DNA of 64,000 nt from G965227875 sp965227875. Lineage in GTDB: Bacteria > Pseudomonadota > Alphaproteobacteria > Rhizobiales > JAJFHC01. Shown in pieces: positions 33,358 through 42,350 of the stretch. The stretch lies in the NCBI GenBank assembly GCA_965227875.1, contig OZ245783.1, positions 2,480,001 to 2,544,000 on the forward strand, read 5' to 3'. Under the pieces are notes generated by a model. It was not told the origin of the DNA, made no database searches, and saw only the letters and a program-made list of their open reading frames with translations. Made by a program: the position numbers and the translations under genes. Position 1 is the first letter of the stretch. Every line of letters begins with the position of its first letter.

Positions 33358-33990
33358 TCACTTGGTGCCGTACATCCGGTCGCCGGCGTCGCCGAGCCCG
33401 GGCACGATGTAGCCGTGGCTGTTCAGTCGTTCGTCGAGGGCCGCGGTGAAGATCTTCACATCCGGATGGGCGTTCTGGAGCGCTTCCACGCCCTCGGGGG
33501 CGGCCAGGAGGGAGACGAACTTGATGTCCTTGCCGCCGGCCTCTTTCACCTGGGTGATGGCGGATGCCGCCGAGTTGGCCGTCGCCAGCATCGGGTCGAC
33601 CACGATGCACCGGCGCTCGCCCATGTAGTCCGGTACTTTCATGTAGTACTGCACGGCCTGGAGCGTCTCGGGATCCCGGTAGAGGCCGATGTGCCCCACC
33701 CGCGCCGACGGCACCAGGTCGAGCATGCCGTCGAGCAGGCCGTTGCCGGCGCGCAGGATGGAGATGAAGACGAGCTTGCGGCCCTTGAGGATCGGCGCCT
33801 CCATTTCCGAGAGCGGCGTCTCGATCGTCTTCGTCGTGGTCGGCAGGTCGCGCAGCACCTCGTAGGCCAGCAGCATGCTGATCTCGCGCAGGAGCTGGCG
33901 GAACACGGCCGACGGCGTGTCGCGGTCACGCATCAGGGTGAGCTTGTGCTGGATCAGCGGATGATTGACGACGGTGAGATTCTGGGTCAC
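33358..33990 (-). CDS. upp: Uracil phosphoribosyltransferase
   Basis: 210 residues, standard UPRT length. Starts VTQNLTVVNHPLIQHKLT with a GTG; GGGAGG lies 10 bases upstream, and longer in-frame sequence is not conserved. The PRPP-binding loop is VVDPMLATANSA and the uracil site is near the C-terminal GDAGDRMYGT. It salvages uracil to UMP using PRPP. Not obviously co-transcribed with neighbours: 180 bases separate it from the Ldh gene and the repeat array follows it. Confidence 0.95.
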   Translation of the reverse strand: MTQNLTVVNHPLIQHKLTLMRDRDTPSAVFRQLLREISMLLAYEVLRDLPTTTKTIETPLSEMEAPILKGRKLVFISILRAGNGLLDGMLDLVPSARVGHIGLYRDPETLQAVQYYMKVPDYMGERRCIVVDPMLATANSAASAITQVKEAGGKDIKFVSLLAAPEGVEALQNAHPDVKIFTAALDERLNSHGYIVPGLGDAGDRMYGTK

Positions 33991-34171
33991 GGGGCTCGGG
34001 CCTCCCGGCTGGACGTGAGATAGGAATTCAATAGACCGCCCGACCCGAAGCGGCAAGGTGCGCTGCCCGGTTATGCCTATGGTTTTTGCGCGTTCGGTGG
34101 GCAGGCCGGTGCAGGGCCTTCTGCCACCGTTTCCCGGAAATCCGGCAGGATTATCCGGGACCGTTCGGGGC

Positions 34172-35185
34172 TCAGGCCTCCGCCAGGGCGCTTACCTTGT
34201 CGAAGAGGGCCCTGTTCACCGCGACGCCGTCGCTCAACGAGCGTGCCCGTGCGCCGCTGCGCCCCTGGCCGGGATAGCGCGCGCCGTCCTGGGCGGAGAC
34301 CGCACCGGTCAGCGCGGCGATGCGCTCGCCCATCGCGCCGCCGGAAAACAGGTCGCCGTCGATGGCGATGAAGAACTGGCCGGTCCTGGGTGGGCCGCCG
34401 GCGGTTCCGGAAAACGGGCTGGCATCCTTGCCGAGCGTGGCGCCGCTCGCCGCCGCCGCCATGATTTCCACGAACATGGCGACCCCGACGCCCTTGTAAC
34501 CGCCGCTTGGCGCCATCGTGCCCTTGAGGCCGACATTCGGATCGGTCGTCGCCTCGCCGTCCGGTCCCAGCGCCCAGCCTTCGGGAATCGCGTCGCCTTC
34601 GCGCGCCCGTTTCATCAGTTCGCTCTTGGCGATGACGCTGGCGCTCTGGTCGATCAGGATGGCCGCGCCGCCCTTGCCGTCGGGGACCGCCACCGCGAAG
34701 GGGTTTGTGCCCACCACCGGCCTGGTTCCGCCCGACGGGGCGATGGAGGCGGGCGCATTGGTGAAGCCGATGCCGATCAGGCCCGCTTCGGCGAGCTTTT
34801 CCACATGGTGCCCGAGCACGCCGCAATTGTAGGAATTGCGGATCGAAAGGCCGGCGATCCCGTTGTCCCGGGCCGCCGGGACGAGCCTGTCGAACCCAGC
34901 GGCAATCGCGGGGTGGGCGAAGCCGGTCGCCGCGTCGACCGTGATGCTGCCGGGCCGCGGCGTTTCGACCACGGGCGTCGCCTGGCCGTCGACCTTCCCG
35001 CATTGCACGTGTTCGCAGTAGATCGGGATGTAGGCGAGGCCGTGCGAGGAGATGCCGTCGATCTCGGCGAGCCGGGCCGCAACGGCCAGTGGCCTGGCGT
35101 TGTCCTCTCTCGTGCCCGAGGCGACAAGCGCCTTGAGGGCGAGCGCCTCGATCTGGTCGGCGGTGAGCGTAACGGTATCGGCCAT
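34172..35185 (-). CDS. Ldh2/malate-type NAD(P)-dependent dehydrogenase
   Basis: 337 residues of the Ldh_2 family (malate/L-lactate/sulfolactate/ureidoglycolate dehydrogenases, Pfam PF02615 group). Landmarks: ISSHGLAYIPIYCEHV, NCGVLGHHVEKLAEAGLIGIGFTNAP, GTNPFAVAVP, and GYKGVGVAMFVEIM. The catalytic His is in SHG and the cofactor is NAD or NADP. The family also includes delta1-piperideine-2-carboxylate reductase, so the substrate could be a 2-hydroxy acid or cyclic imino acid. It is last in the minus-strand operon with DUF3726. Confidence 0.85.
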   Translation of the reverse strand: MADTVTLTADQIEALALKALVASGTREDNARPLAVAARLAEIDGISSHGLAYIPIYCEHVQCGKVDGQATPVVETPRPGSITVDAATGFAHPAIAAGFDRLVPAARDNGIAGLSIRNSYNCGVLGHHVEKLAEAGLIGIGFTNAPASIAPSGGTRPVVGTNPFAVAVPDGKGGAAILIDQSASVIAKSELMKRAREGDAIPEGWALGPDGEATTDPNVGLKGTMAPSGGYKGVGVAMFVEIMAAAASGATLGKDASPFSGTAGGPPRTGQFFIAIDGDLFSGGAMGERIAALTGAVSAQDGARYPGQGRSGARARSLSDGVAVNRALFDKVSALAEA

Positions 35186-35205
35186 GGCGGATCTTCCCTC
35201 GGTGT

Positions 35206-35880
35206 TCAGTCGTTGTCGGTGAGCCCGGCGCCGGCGCCGCGTAGGCGCGAATCGTCGGTGGCCGGGACATATGTGCGATGGGCGAGCGCGGCGAGGCGCT
35301 CGACGGTGTCGGCATCGAGTTCGAGGCCAGAGGCCATGTCGGCGGCCAGGTGCAGCGCAGCCGCCGGTTCGTCGCGCCAGGTCCGGATCGAAACCGTGAC
35401 AGGACCCCGCACCGCCACCAGGGCCGCGACGTCTCCGTCGATCCGCCCGTCCGGGCAGGCGATCAGGCGCAGAGGGTCGGAGTCGGCATCCCCGGCGGTG
35501 AGCAGCAGGCCGCCCCCGGTCTGTGTGGCACGGTTCGCGGCATGGGCCAGGAGAAGCCCCGGGCAGGCGCAGGCGTCCATGTGTACGGTGGCCTTTCCGG
35601 TCACGAGATCCGTCGCGCCCGCGCCGATGAGCGCGGCGGAAACGGCCCGTGCTCCGTCGGTCGCCCGCCATGCCCAGTCGCCGTCGAGGCATGTCGCTTC
35701 GCCGTAGCTGTCTTCGCCGGCATCGACGCGGCCGAGCGCGGCGGCGAGGAGTCCGGCGCCGTCGAAGCCCCGTGCCGCGAGCCAGCCGACCGAAACGGCC
35801 GCGTCTTCCGACGTGCCGTGGGTCGCACCCGCGCCGAGAGCCGCCTTGAGCGCAAGGCTGCCGGTCTCGTTAAGCGACAT
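35206..35880 (-). CDS. DUF3726 family protein
   Basis: About 224 residues (a further ATG at 35886 gives two more). The start MSLNETGSLALKAALGAG and AAVSVGWLAARGFDGAGLL match the DUF3726 family as I recall it. No catalytic residues can be proposed; it is soluble with an Ala/Gly-rich composition. DUF3726 genes are commonly next to Ldh2-type dehydrogenases in alphaproteobacteria, as here (20-base gap), and this one overlaps the preceding 573-residue protein gene by about 11 bases, so all three are likely produced together. Confidence 0.7.
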   Translation of the reverse strand: MSLNETGSLALKAALGAGATHGTSEDAAVSVGWLAARGFDGAGLLAAALGRVDAGEDSYGEATCLDGDWAWRATDGARAVSAALIGAGATDLVTGKATVHMDACACPGLLLAHAANRATQTGGGLLLTAGDADSDPLRLIACPDGRIDGDVAALVAVRGPVTVSIRTWRDEPAAALHLAADMASGLELDADTVERLAALAHRTYVPATDDSRLRGAGAGLTDND

Positions 35881-37591
35881 GTGCATGGGCGCCGCCGTCC
35901 TGGGAGAGGGTCACGGGGAATAGCCAGTCGTCGGCGTCGCCGCCGGCCAGTTCGTCCGGCAGCGGCGCGCCCTGGAACAGGGTGATGCGCGTCCAGCGGT
36001 CGGATTTCGGATCGAAACGCGAGGCGCCGAAGAACGACAGCTTGCAGCGCAGCAGGTCGATCGCCAGGCAGGTCTCGGCCACGAGATTGTCGCGGATCTC
36101 TCCATAGGCGTGGTCGCGCGAAAGCTGGACGCGGCGCACCGTGTGCCGGTGCTCGGGATGACGGGCGAGAAACGCCCCGGTCGTTTCGTCGCCGGGCCGC
36201 GCCGAGAGCGCTTTGGCGAGCATCGCGGCGTCGCGGGCCGTCGCCAGGGGAGACTCAAGGTCCCCGCCCGGTTCCTCGAAACGCCACCCGAGCCTCGGTT
36301 CGAGCTTTTCTTCCGACACGTACCAGAACTGCGCCTGCTCGCGCGGGTCGTCGAAGTCGAGCCGGAGGGCCCAGTCGTAGTTCTGCGCGAGCAATCCCGA
36401 AAGTTCACCCACCGGCATATCGGGATCGATGGTCATGACCTCGCGGGCATGCATCGTGTCGGCGAGATCGTCGACCAGGCTGCCGTGCGGTTCGAGCATG
36501 AGGCTCACCAGCATTTCCACGGCTTCGGGGTCCAGTTCCCGCGCGGCCCACCGGTAGAGGCGGTCCCACGGCCTTGCGGTGCGCGCCGGATCGGCGTCGC
36601 CGGTCTCGAGGTGGCTGGCGAGCCGGCCGAGGTCGCGCGCGAGCCCGGCGATGCGCGCCGCCTGGCGTTCGTCGGGAACGGTCCAACCGTCGACGTGGCG
36701 GCGGGCGCGCGCCAGCAAACCGGCGAACCGTTCGGCCGTGCGCGGGTCCGTGCTCTCCAGCGCCCGCACCCGCGCGAGCGCGGTCTCGCGGGCCTTCATC
36801 CACCGGTCGATGAGAACGGGATGGCGGTTGAGGAACGGCGCCATGCCGAGCCCGGTCGAATTGCCGATGCCAAGGTCGCGCTTCAGGCGCGGATCGAGCG
36901 GCACGAAACGCTCCGGCGAACGCGCCCGTGCGACGTGTTCGACGAGGTCGTGGGTGAAGGCCCGGATGAGGTAGACGGTCAGCATCTCGGCCTGGAACGG
37001 GCCGCGGAACTCCGGACGCTCGGCGATGCGTGCGCGGTCGGCGATGCCGAACTTGCCGTTGCCGTACACCGCCGTGGTGCGCATCAGGTATCCGGTTGCC
37101 GCGATCATGCCCGCGTCGGGCTGACGGCCCGAGGCCAGGCAGTCGACGACGGCGTCGAACAGGCGAACGCTCTTGTTCGCCCGGCTGAGCACCAGTTCGC
37201 GCGCGCTGCAGCGGCCGGCCTCCTGGCGCGGGACCTCCGACTTCAGGCGTTCGATGTCGTCGTCGCCCGGGACGCCGTCGAACAGCGTGAACGTGGCGTC
37301 CCATTCCTCGGCGATCACCCGGTCGGTGCGGCGTGCGGGATCGAGGTCGTTGGAATAGGCGATGAGGCTGTAGGTGTGTTCCGGCCCGCGCGCCTCGTAG
37401 ACCGCGACGCCGAAGCCCTTGTCGTCGAGATCCCAGCGGCTGCGGCGGATCGGCCAGCCCTCCGACGCGAGCCGGCGGACGAGAACGCGCGTGAAGCTGA
37501 GCCGGGTGGAATGGAACGTGCCCATGCGGTCGAGGCGCAGGACTTCGTCGGGCCTGCGCATCAGCGGTGCGATCGAAGCGTCTGTCATCAT
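35870..37591 (-). CDS. 573-residue conserved-looking protein of unknown function
   Basis: Soluble, mixed alpha/beta, with no signal peptide or membrane helix. I do not recognise a domain. Visible features: VLRLDRMGTFHSTRLSFTRVL at the N-terminus, an acidic region around EEWDATFTLFDG, and a C-terminal QLSRDHAYGEIRDNLVAETC. The coding looks real: strong SD (AGGGGGA, 8 bases before ATGATG), alphaproteobacterial codon bias through the whole length, and tight packing between an M19-family gene and DUF3726. It probably serves the same pathway as the Ldh2 and DUF3726 proteins. Confidence 0.7.
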   Translation of the reverse strand: MMTDASIAPLMRRPDEVLRLDRMGTFHSTRLSFTRVLVRRLASEGWPIRRSRWDLDDKGFGVAVYEARGPEHTYSLIAYSNDLDPARRTDRVIAEEWDATFTLFDGVPGDDDIERLKSEVPRQEAGRCSARELVLSRANKSVRLFDAVVDCLASGRQPDAGMIAATGYLMRTTAVYGNGKFGIADRARIAERPEFRGPFQAEMLTVYLIRAFTHDLVEHVARARSPERFVPLDPRLKRDLGIGNSTGLGMAPFLNRHPVLIDRWMKARETALARVRALESTDPRTAERFAGLLARARRHVDGWTVPDERQAARIAGLARDLGRLASHLETGDADPARTARPWDRLYRWAARELDPEAVEMLVSLMLEPHGSLVDDLADTMHAREVMTIDPDMPVGELSGLLAQNYDWALRLDFDDPREQAQFWYVSEEKLEPRLGWRFEEPGGDLESPLATARDAAMLAKALSARPGDETTGAFLARHPEHRHTVRRVQLSRDHAYGEIRDNLVAETCLAIDLLRCKLSFFGASRFDPKSDRWTRITLFQGAPLPDELAGGDADDWLFPVTLSQDGGAHAHVA

Positions 37592-37618
37592 CCGGCGGTT
37601 CCCCCTGCGCGCCGCCTG

Positions 37619-38617
37619 TCAGCCGGCGCCCTGCGGTCCGAAGGACGTTTCATAGAACCGCATCCAGTTGCCGCCCATGATCGCGGTCACGTCCGTGTCG
37701 GAAAAGCCCGCCTTTTCCAGCCCGCGCTCGATGTTGCGCAGGCCCAGGTTGTTCTCGAACCACTCCGGCTGTGGCGGAAAGCCGGCGGCATCCTTCGAGC
37801 CCTCGCCATAGTCGATCTCCTTGGTCCAGCGGCCCACCCGCATCCATTCCACGACGCTGTCGGGCTGGTCCTGGCACAGGTCGGAGCCGATGCCGATGCG
37901 GTCGATGCCCATCAGCTCCGCGGTACGCGCGACCATCTCGCAGAAGCTCTCGATCGTGCAGGCGGACTTGCCCTTTAGGTGGTGCGGATAGAGGCTGAAG
38001 CCGAGCATGCCGCCGCTTTCCGCCAGAGCCTTAAGGACGGTGTCGGACTTGTTGCGCAGGCCGGGGTGCCAGGCGGCGGGGTTGGCGTGGGTGATGGCGA
38101 TCGGCCGCTCCGAAAGCTCGATGGCCTCGAGCGTGGAGCGCTCGGCGGAATGGGACATGTCGATGACCAGCCCGACGCGGTTCATCTCCCGGATGACCTG
38201 TTTGCCCATGCGCGTGACGCCTGGGTCCTCGGCCTCGTAGCAGCCGGTCGCCAGCAGGCTCTGGTTGTTGTAGGTGAGCTGCATGAAGCGGATGCCGAGC
38301 GTGTGGAGGATTTCCACCAGACCGATATCGTCCTCGATGGGCGAACAGTTCTGCAGCCCGAAGAAAATCGCCGTGCGGTTCTCGCGCTTCGCCTTGCGGA
38401 TGTCGTCCGCCGTGCGTCCGTGGAAGATCAGGTCGCCATGGCGCTCGAACCAGCGGTTCCAGGTCTCGATATTGGCAACGGTCTCGCGGAAGTTCTCGTG
38501 GTAGCAGATGGTGGCGTGAACCGCGTGGACCCCGCCCTCGTTCATCTGCCGGAAGATCCTTTCCGACCAGTTGCAGTATTGCAGGCAGTCGACGATATGG
38601 CGGTCCGGTCCGGTCAC
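37619..38617 (-). CDS. Divergent M19 (membrane dipeptidase-like) amidohydrolase
   Basis: 332 residues with the TIM-barrel pattern of family M19: LTYNNQSLLATGC, GLVIDMSHSAERS, ITHANPAAW, and IGIGSDLCQDQP. Two of the canonical zinc ligands remain (His in DMSH and THAN) and the late Asp (GSD), but the N-terminal H-x-D motif (normally DGHND) reads DCLQY and the bridging Glu position reads FGLQN. The metal centre is therefore incomplete, suggesting one metal, different chemistry or no catalysis. GTG start with AGGAAAG 5 bases upstream. It is second in the operon with an MFS transporter. Confidence 0.75.
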   Translation of the reverse strand: MTGPDRHIVDCLQYCNWSERIFRQMNEGGVHAVHATICYHENFRETVANIETWNRWFERHGDLIFHGRTADDIRKAKRENRTAIFFGLQNCSPIEDDIGLVEILHTLGIRFMQLTYNNQSLLATGCYEAEDPGVTRMGKQVIREMNRVGLVIDMSHSAERSTLEAIELSERPIAITHANPAAWHPGLRNKSDTVLKALAESGGMLGFSLYPHHLKGKSACTIESFCEMVARTAELMGIDRIGIGSDLCQDQPDSVVEWMRVGRWTKEIDYGEGSKDAAGFPPQPEWFENNLGLRNIERGLEKAGFSDTDVTAIMGGNWMRFYETSFGPQGAG

Positions 38618-38651
38618 GTGAGCTTTCCTGTCCCTGTCTTTCCCTCGTGTC

Positions 38652-39953
38652 TTAGGCGCGGCGCGTTGGCCTGTCCAGAGGCTTGCATCCGGTTTCCGGC
38701 ATGAGCAGCGTACAGCCGAGCGCCACGAAACCGAAACCGATCAGGAGCCCGAAAGCGGCGTGGTATGTGCCCACCTCGTAGATGCGCGCACCTTCCGACA
38801 TGCCGCCCGCCCACCACAGGTCGAGAAGCCCGCCGATGGCCGGCTGGAACAGCGCGCCAGCTGCCACCGTCGATCCGTTGACGAATCCGATGACCGTGCC
38901 GTGGATGTCCGGCGCGGTGATTTCGCGCACCAGGGCGAAACACACGACCATCATCGAGGAGCACAGCCCGGTGATGAAGAACAGCGTCCCGGTCGCGGCC
39001 AGGGGAAGCCCCGGCACGTAGAACGCCGCCGCAAGGCTGGCGAGGGCGAGGGCGGCCGCGGCCACCATAGGCAGCTTGCGCCGCCTGATCCGGTCGGACA
39101 GCCAGCCCGACGTCGGCGCGCCGACCGCCCAGCCCACGAACATCAGCGAGGCGATGAACGCGGCCTGTGGCCGGTCGATGCCGTAGCGGGCGATCAGGTA
39201 GGGGACTCCCCACAGGCCGCCCACCGCAAGCATCGGCCCGGACAGCGAAAGCGCGGCCAGCGCGATGTTGCAGACCCTGAGGTCGGTCAGCGTTTCCTTC
39301 AGGTCGCGCAGCATGTGGCCGCCGGACTTGCGGGCGGGTTCCGGGGCGGCGTGGTCGGGCGTGTTGCGCACGACGAGCCAGACCATCGCGGCCAGCACGA
39401 AGCCGAAAACGCCCGCCGCCACCATCGTCGCGCGCCAGCCCGCGGTTTCGACCACGGCGGCGAGCGGCGCCTGGCCGCCAATGCCCGCCATCATCGCCAC
39501 GAACATGGTGAGGCCCGAAAGGAAAGCGAACCGATGGGGCGGGAACCAACGGCTGATCAGCGAAAGCGTGCCCACGAAACCGAACGCCGATCCGATGCCG
39601 ATCATCAGCCGGCCCGCATAGGCGAGGCCGATGTTCTCGGCCATGCCGAAAAGCAGGCTGCCCACGGCGGCGAGGGTCAGGGCGGACGCGATCATGCGCC
39701 GCGCGCCCCAGCGGTCCACCATGACGCCCACGGGGATCTGCAGGCCGGCATAGGCGTAGAAATAAAGCGCCGACAGGTTCCCGAGGACGGCCGCCCCGAC
39801 GGCGAAGTCGCGCATCAGGTCTGACACCATGACGCTCGGCGTCACCCGCTGAAAGAAGGCGTATCCGAAGGACAGGGCTCCAAGGGCCCAGACGAACCAG
39901 GCTCTCGACCCGCCAATTGCAGACGCTGCCGTTGCGCGAGGCGCTTCGGTCAT
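38652..39953 (-). CDS. MFS transporter
   Basis: 433 residues and twelve predicted helices. MFS signs are the loop 2-3 motif DRWGARRMIA and, in the second half, SDRIRRRKLPM. The organisation resembles the anion/phthalate-type or OFA-like MFS symporters that import organic acids. Start chosen at ATG 39953 (MTEAPRATAA) rather than 60 bases upstream. It heads the operon MFS-M19-unknown-DUF3726-Ldh2, and therefore probably takes up that pathway's substrate. Confidence 0.85.
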   Translation of the reverse strand: MTEAPRATAASAIGGSRAWFVWALGALSFGYAFFQRVTPSVMVSDLMRDFAVGAAVLGNLSALYFYAYAGLQIPVGVMVDRWGARRMIASALTLAAVGSLLFGMAENIGLAYAGRLMIGIGSAFGFVGTLSLISRWFPPHRFAFLSGLTMFVAMMAGIGGQAPLAAVVETAGWRATMVAAGVFGFVLAAMVWLVVRNTPDHAAPEPARKSGGHMLRDLKETLTDLRVCNIALAALSLSGPMLAVGGLWGVPYLIARYGIDRPQAAFIASLMFVGWAVGAPTSGWLSDRIRRRKLPMVAAAALALASLAAAFYVPGLPLAATGTLFFITGLCSSMMVVCFALVREITAPDIHGTVIGFVNGSTVAAGALFQPAIGGLLDLWWAGGMSEGARIYEVGTYHAAFGLLIGFGFVALGCTLLMPETGCKPLDRPTRRA

Positions 39954-40126
39954 AGGATTTTTGCCCCGGCATGGAAGAGACGAAGGGGAAGACGTGCGCC
40001 CATATAAGAGCACATGCGACGGCGGCGCAATGCACGATCGGTCGTTCGTGACAGGTCGCCCGCTGATTTGCTAGCTTCACGCAACGGGGTACGAATCGGG
40101 CCGCCCGGCGGCCGGGGGATATGGCG

Positions 40127-40678
40127 ATGAAACCGTTTCTTGCGATGGTGTTCGGTGTGGCCTTCATGCTCGCCGCAAGCGGTGCGGGCGCCCAGGTCGT
40201 TGTCGGGCCACCGGGGGGCGGCGGCGGTGCTGCCCCGGGCGGCAGTCCAGCACCGGGTGCGGGCAGCCTGTTCGGCGCCCACGGTCTCGAGGACCTCGTG
40301 GTCGTCGGCCCCGACAGGGATGTTTCCAAGGAAATCGGCGCGAACGCCTTCGCCGATGGCGACGCGGTCTTCAGCGCCCGCGAAGAGCTGGAAACCGTCC
40401 GCCAAGAAGTCGTTCATCGGCTGCAGGACGACAACAAGCCGCCAAAGGACCTCAAGGACAAGGAAGCCGCGGCCGAGCGCGTCGCACGGCTGATCATGCG
40501 AATCGAGTCGCTGGAAATGCTCGAGGCGGACATGGTGGCCCAGTTGAGCCGCAAGACACGGGACGACCCGGCCTTGAAGAAGAGGCTGTCCGACAACCGG
40601 GAACTGCAGGGCACGCTCAACCAGTCGCTCGCCCAGCAGAAGACCAAGCGGCGCAAGCTGCTGGGCCCGTCCGAATAG
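40127..40678 (+). CDS. Small secreted protein with Gly-rich linker and coiled region
   Basis: 183 residues. A signal peptide (FLAMVFGVAFMLAASGAGAQ) is followed by a Gly/Pro-rich stretch and then a charged helical domain (about 85-183: EELETVRQEVVHRLQ, IESLEMLEADMVAQLS) with coiled-coil character. No known family. Likely periplasmic or outer-membrane associated. The ATG at 40127 has GGGGG 8 bases upstream; the ATG at 40121 lies too close to it. It is 60 bases before the outer-membrane protein gene and may be co-transcribed. Confidence 0.65.
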   Translation: MKPFLAMVFGVAFMLAASGAGAQVVVGPPGGGGGAAPGGSPAPGAGSLFGAHGLEDLVVVGPDRDVSKEIGANAFADGDAVFSAREELETVRQEVVHRLQDDNKPPKDLKDKEAAAERVARLIMRIESLEMLEADMVAQLSRKTRDDPALKKRLSDNRELQGTLNQSLAQQKTKRRKLLGPSE

Positions 40679-40738
40679 GAACGCCGCAGGAAATCGATCA
40701 TGTGCCGCTGGACCAACGTGACCTGGAGACACCCGCAG

Positions 40739-41680
40739 ATGACTTCACCGAGGCCACATCGCCGCAGGTTCACCGGTGTTCCCCGCGTCGTCGCGCTGGC
40801 GACGGCGGCCGTTCTGGCGGCCGCCACGGCCGGATCGCCCGCCGGTGCACAGGACGGGGCGTCCCCGACATACTCGGACTACGTCCAGCAGATCATCGCC
40901 ACCGGGTCCGCGAGCTTCACCCGTTTCGACAGCGACAAGGCCGGCCAGGCTTTCGATGGCTGGCAGGTGGGCGCAAGCCTGATGCGCGTCGACAGGCTTT
41001 ACACGCCCGACATCTCCCTTGGCCTCGGCATCGGCTACGAGCACCAGGAAATAGACACCAAGGCCAATAGCGGCGAGACCGAAAGCGACGGTATCTCGAT
41101 CGCGCCAGGCGTCGACATCCGCATCATGGGCGAGGACACCAGGATCTCGCTCGGCGGAGACCTGGCGTACTTCTGGAACCGCAGCCGCCGCGGCAACGGA
41201 GCGGCGCGTGGCAACTATTCGTCCTACCGGGCGACGGGGTCGGTGGGCCTGCATCACCGCGAGACCTACACACTGTCCTACGACAAGCTCGTCTTCGTGG
41301 AGGGCAGTGCGCGCTACGCACATATGTGGTTCTACAGCGACGACTATTTCGAGAACGCCGGGACCTACGTCAAGGACCAGTCGATCGACCGGGGCACGCT
41401 GTCCTTCGGCGGCCGGGCGGGGCTGACCCACTACGACCCAATGAGCGACCGCACGCTCACCCTGTACGGGCTCGCGCGCTACGATTGGGACGTGACGTCG
41501 TCGGGCGGCACCTTCGCGCCGAGCGCGTCGACGGTCGAACGGGACGGCCTGCATCTGGGGGGCGGCCTGCAGGCGCAGTTCGGCCCGGCCTGGTTCGCCA
41601 CTGTCCAGGGGACAGCGACGGTCATTACCGAGGATGTCGACATCTGGTCCGTCTCGGGGAACCTCGGCTACCGCTTCTGA
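40739..41680 (+). CDS. Outer-membrane beta-barrel protein (autotransporter-barrel-like)
   Basis: 313 residues from the ATG of MTSPRPHRRR (a start 39 bases earlier gives an unlikely leader). A signal sequence (VVALATAAVLAAATAGSPAGAQ) precedes a fully beta-strand pattern with alternating hydrophobic residues (SLGLGIGYEHQEIDTKAN, LSFGGRAGLTHYDP, LTLYGLARYDWDVT) and a terminal aromatic: the protein ends LGYRF, the Bam recognition signal. It resembles the autotransporter-type 12-strand barrel. A strong hairpin terminator follows it. Confidence 0.75.
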   Translation: MTSPRPHRRRFTGVPRVVALATAAVLAAATAGSPAGAQDGASPTYSDYVQQIIATGSASFTRFDSDKAGQAFDGWQVGASLMRVDRLYTPDISLGLGIGYEHQEIDTKANSGETESDGISIAPGVDIRIMGEDTRISLGGDLAYFWNRSRRGNGAARGNYSSYRATGSVGLHHRETYTLSYDKLVFVEGSARYAHMWFYSDDYFENAGTYVKDQSIDRGTLSFGGRAGLTHYDPMSDRTLTLYGLARYDWDVTSSGGTFAPSASTVERDGLHLGGGLQAQFGPAWFATVQGTATVITEDVDIWSVSGNLGYRF

Positions 41681-41708
41681 GCCGGAAGCGGGCATCATGA
41701 AAATGGAA

Positions 41709-41736
41709 GGCCCGGCCTGCTTTCGCAGGCCGGGCC
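41709..41736. terminator. Bidirectional hairpin terminator
   Basis: A perfect 12-base-pair stem (GGCCCGGCCTGC at 41709-41720) with a TTTC loop, followed by GTCGTTT; it separates the convergent barrel gene and the tadE-type gene and could terminate both. Confidence 0.75.
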
Positions 41737-41775
41737 GTCGTTTCGCGGAGCTGCCGGATCGCGCGCCCGTGGCCT

Positions 41776-42339
41776 CTATTCGCGCGAGATCTGCTGGGTC
41801 CGCCGCGGTCTCAGGTAGAACGTGTCGGTCAGCGTGTAACCGTCCTGGATGAAGTGGTTCAGGATGGAATCGTAGCTGTAGGACACTTCGGTCAGTATCA
41901 GGCTTTCGCCGGGGCTGAGCAGCCCGTTGGGAATCGTCACGGCAGAGCCCGGCGAACGGGCCGAACCGTTATGCGCGTCGCTCCAGTCGACGGAGATCGA
42001 TCCGTCGCCGGGGTCCGAGACGACGCTCGAGACGACGATCTGGGTGGGCGCCGCCTCGTAGGGCACGATCATCGAACTCGCGGCCGTGAAGATGTCCGTC
42101 ATCATGTCGTCGTCGATGGCGGTTTCCTGCGTCACGAGGTCGGCGGTGGCGCTGGCGATGTTGGTGAGCTTGCGGTTCAGCGTCAGGACCTGACCGATCT
42201 CGACCGCCCCGAAATAGATGATGATCATCACCGGGAAAATGAGCGCGAACTCCACCGCGGCCATGCCGCGCGTGTTGCGCAGAAGCTTGAGAAGACGCCG
42301 CCGGACCGGCCGCACAATATGCATGTGATCGAGTTTCAT
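41776..42339 (-). CDS. TadE-like minor pseudopilin
   Basis: 187 residues. A basic N-terminus (RPVRRRLLKLLRNTRG) precedes a TadE motif MAAVEFALIFPVMIIIYFG, where the Glu five residues after the cleavage-site glycine (RGMAAVE) is required for prepilin-like handling. The rest is periplasmic. TadE proteins act in assembly of the Flp pilus. It starts 11 bases after the stop of the other TadE-like gene, with GAGGAGG 6 bases before the ATG. Confidence 0.85.
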   Translation of the reverse strand: MKLDHMHIVRPVRRRLLKLLRNTRGMAAVEFALIFPVMIIIYFGAVEIGQVLTLNRKLTNIASATADLVTQETAIDDDMMTDIFTAASSMIVPYEAAPTQIVVSSVVSDPGDGSISVDWSDAHNGSARSPGSAVTIPNGLLSPGESLILTEVSYSYDSILNHFIQDGYTLTDTFYLRPRRTQQISRE

Positions 42340-42350
42340 GCCGGGCCTCC

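Noticed and set aside
32924..33450. Several overlapping open frames in the repeat array, including peptides starting MPAKAGIQ
   Set aside because: These are known artefacts of GCCGGC hairpin repeats in all frames; no codon bias and the frames cross upp.
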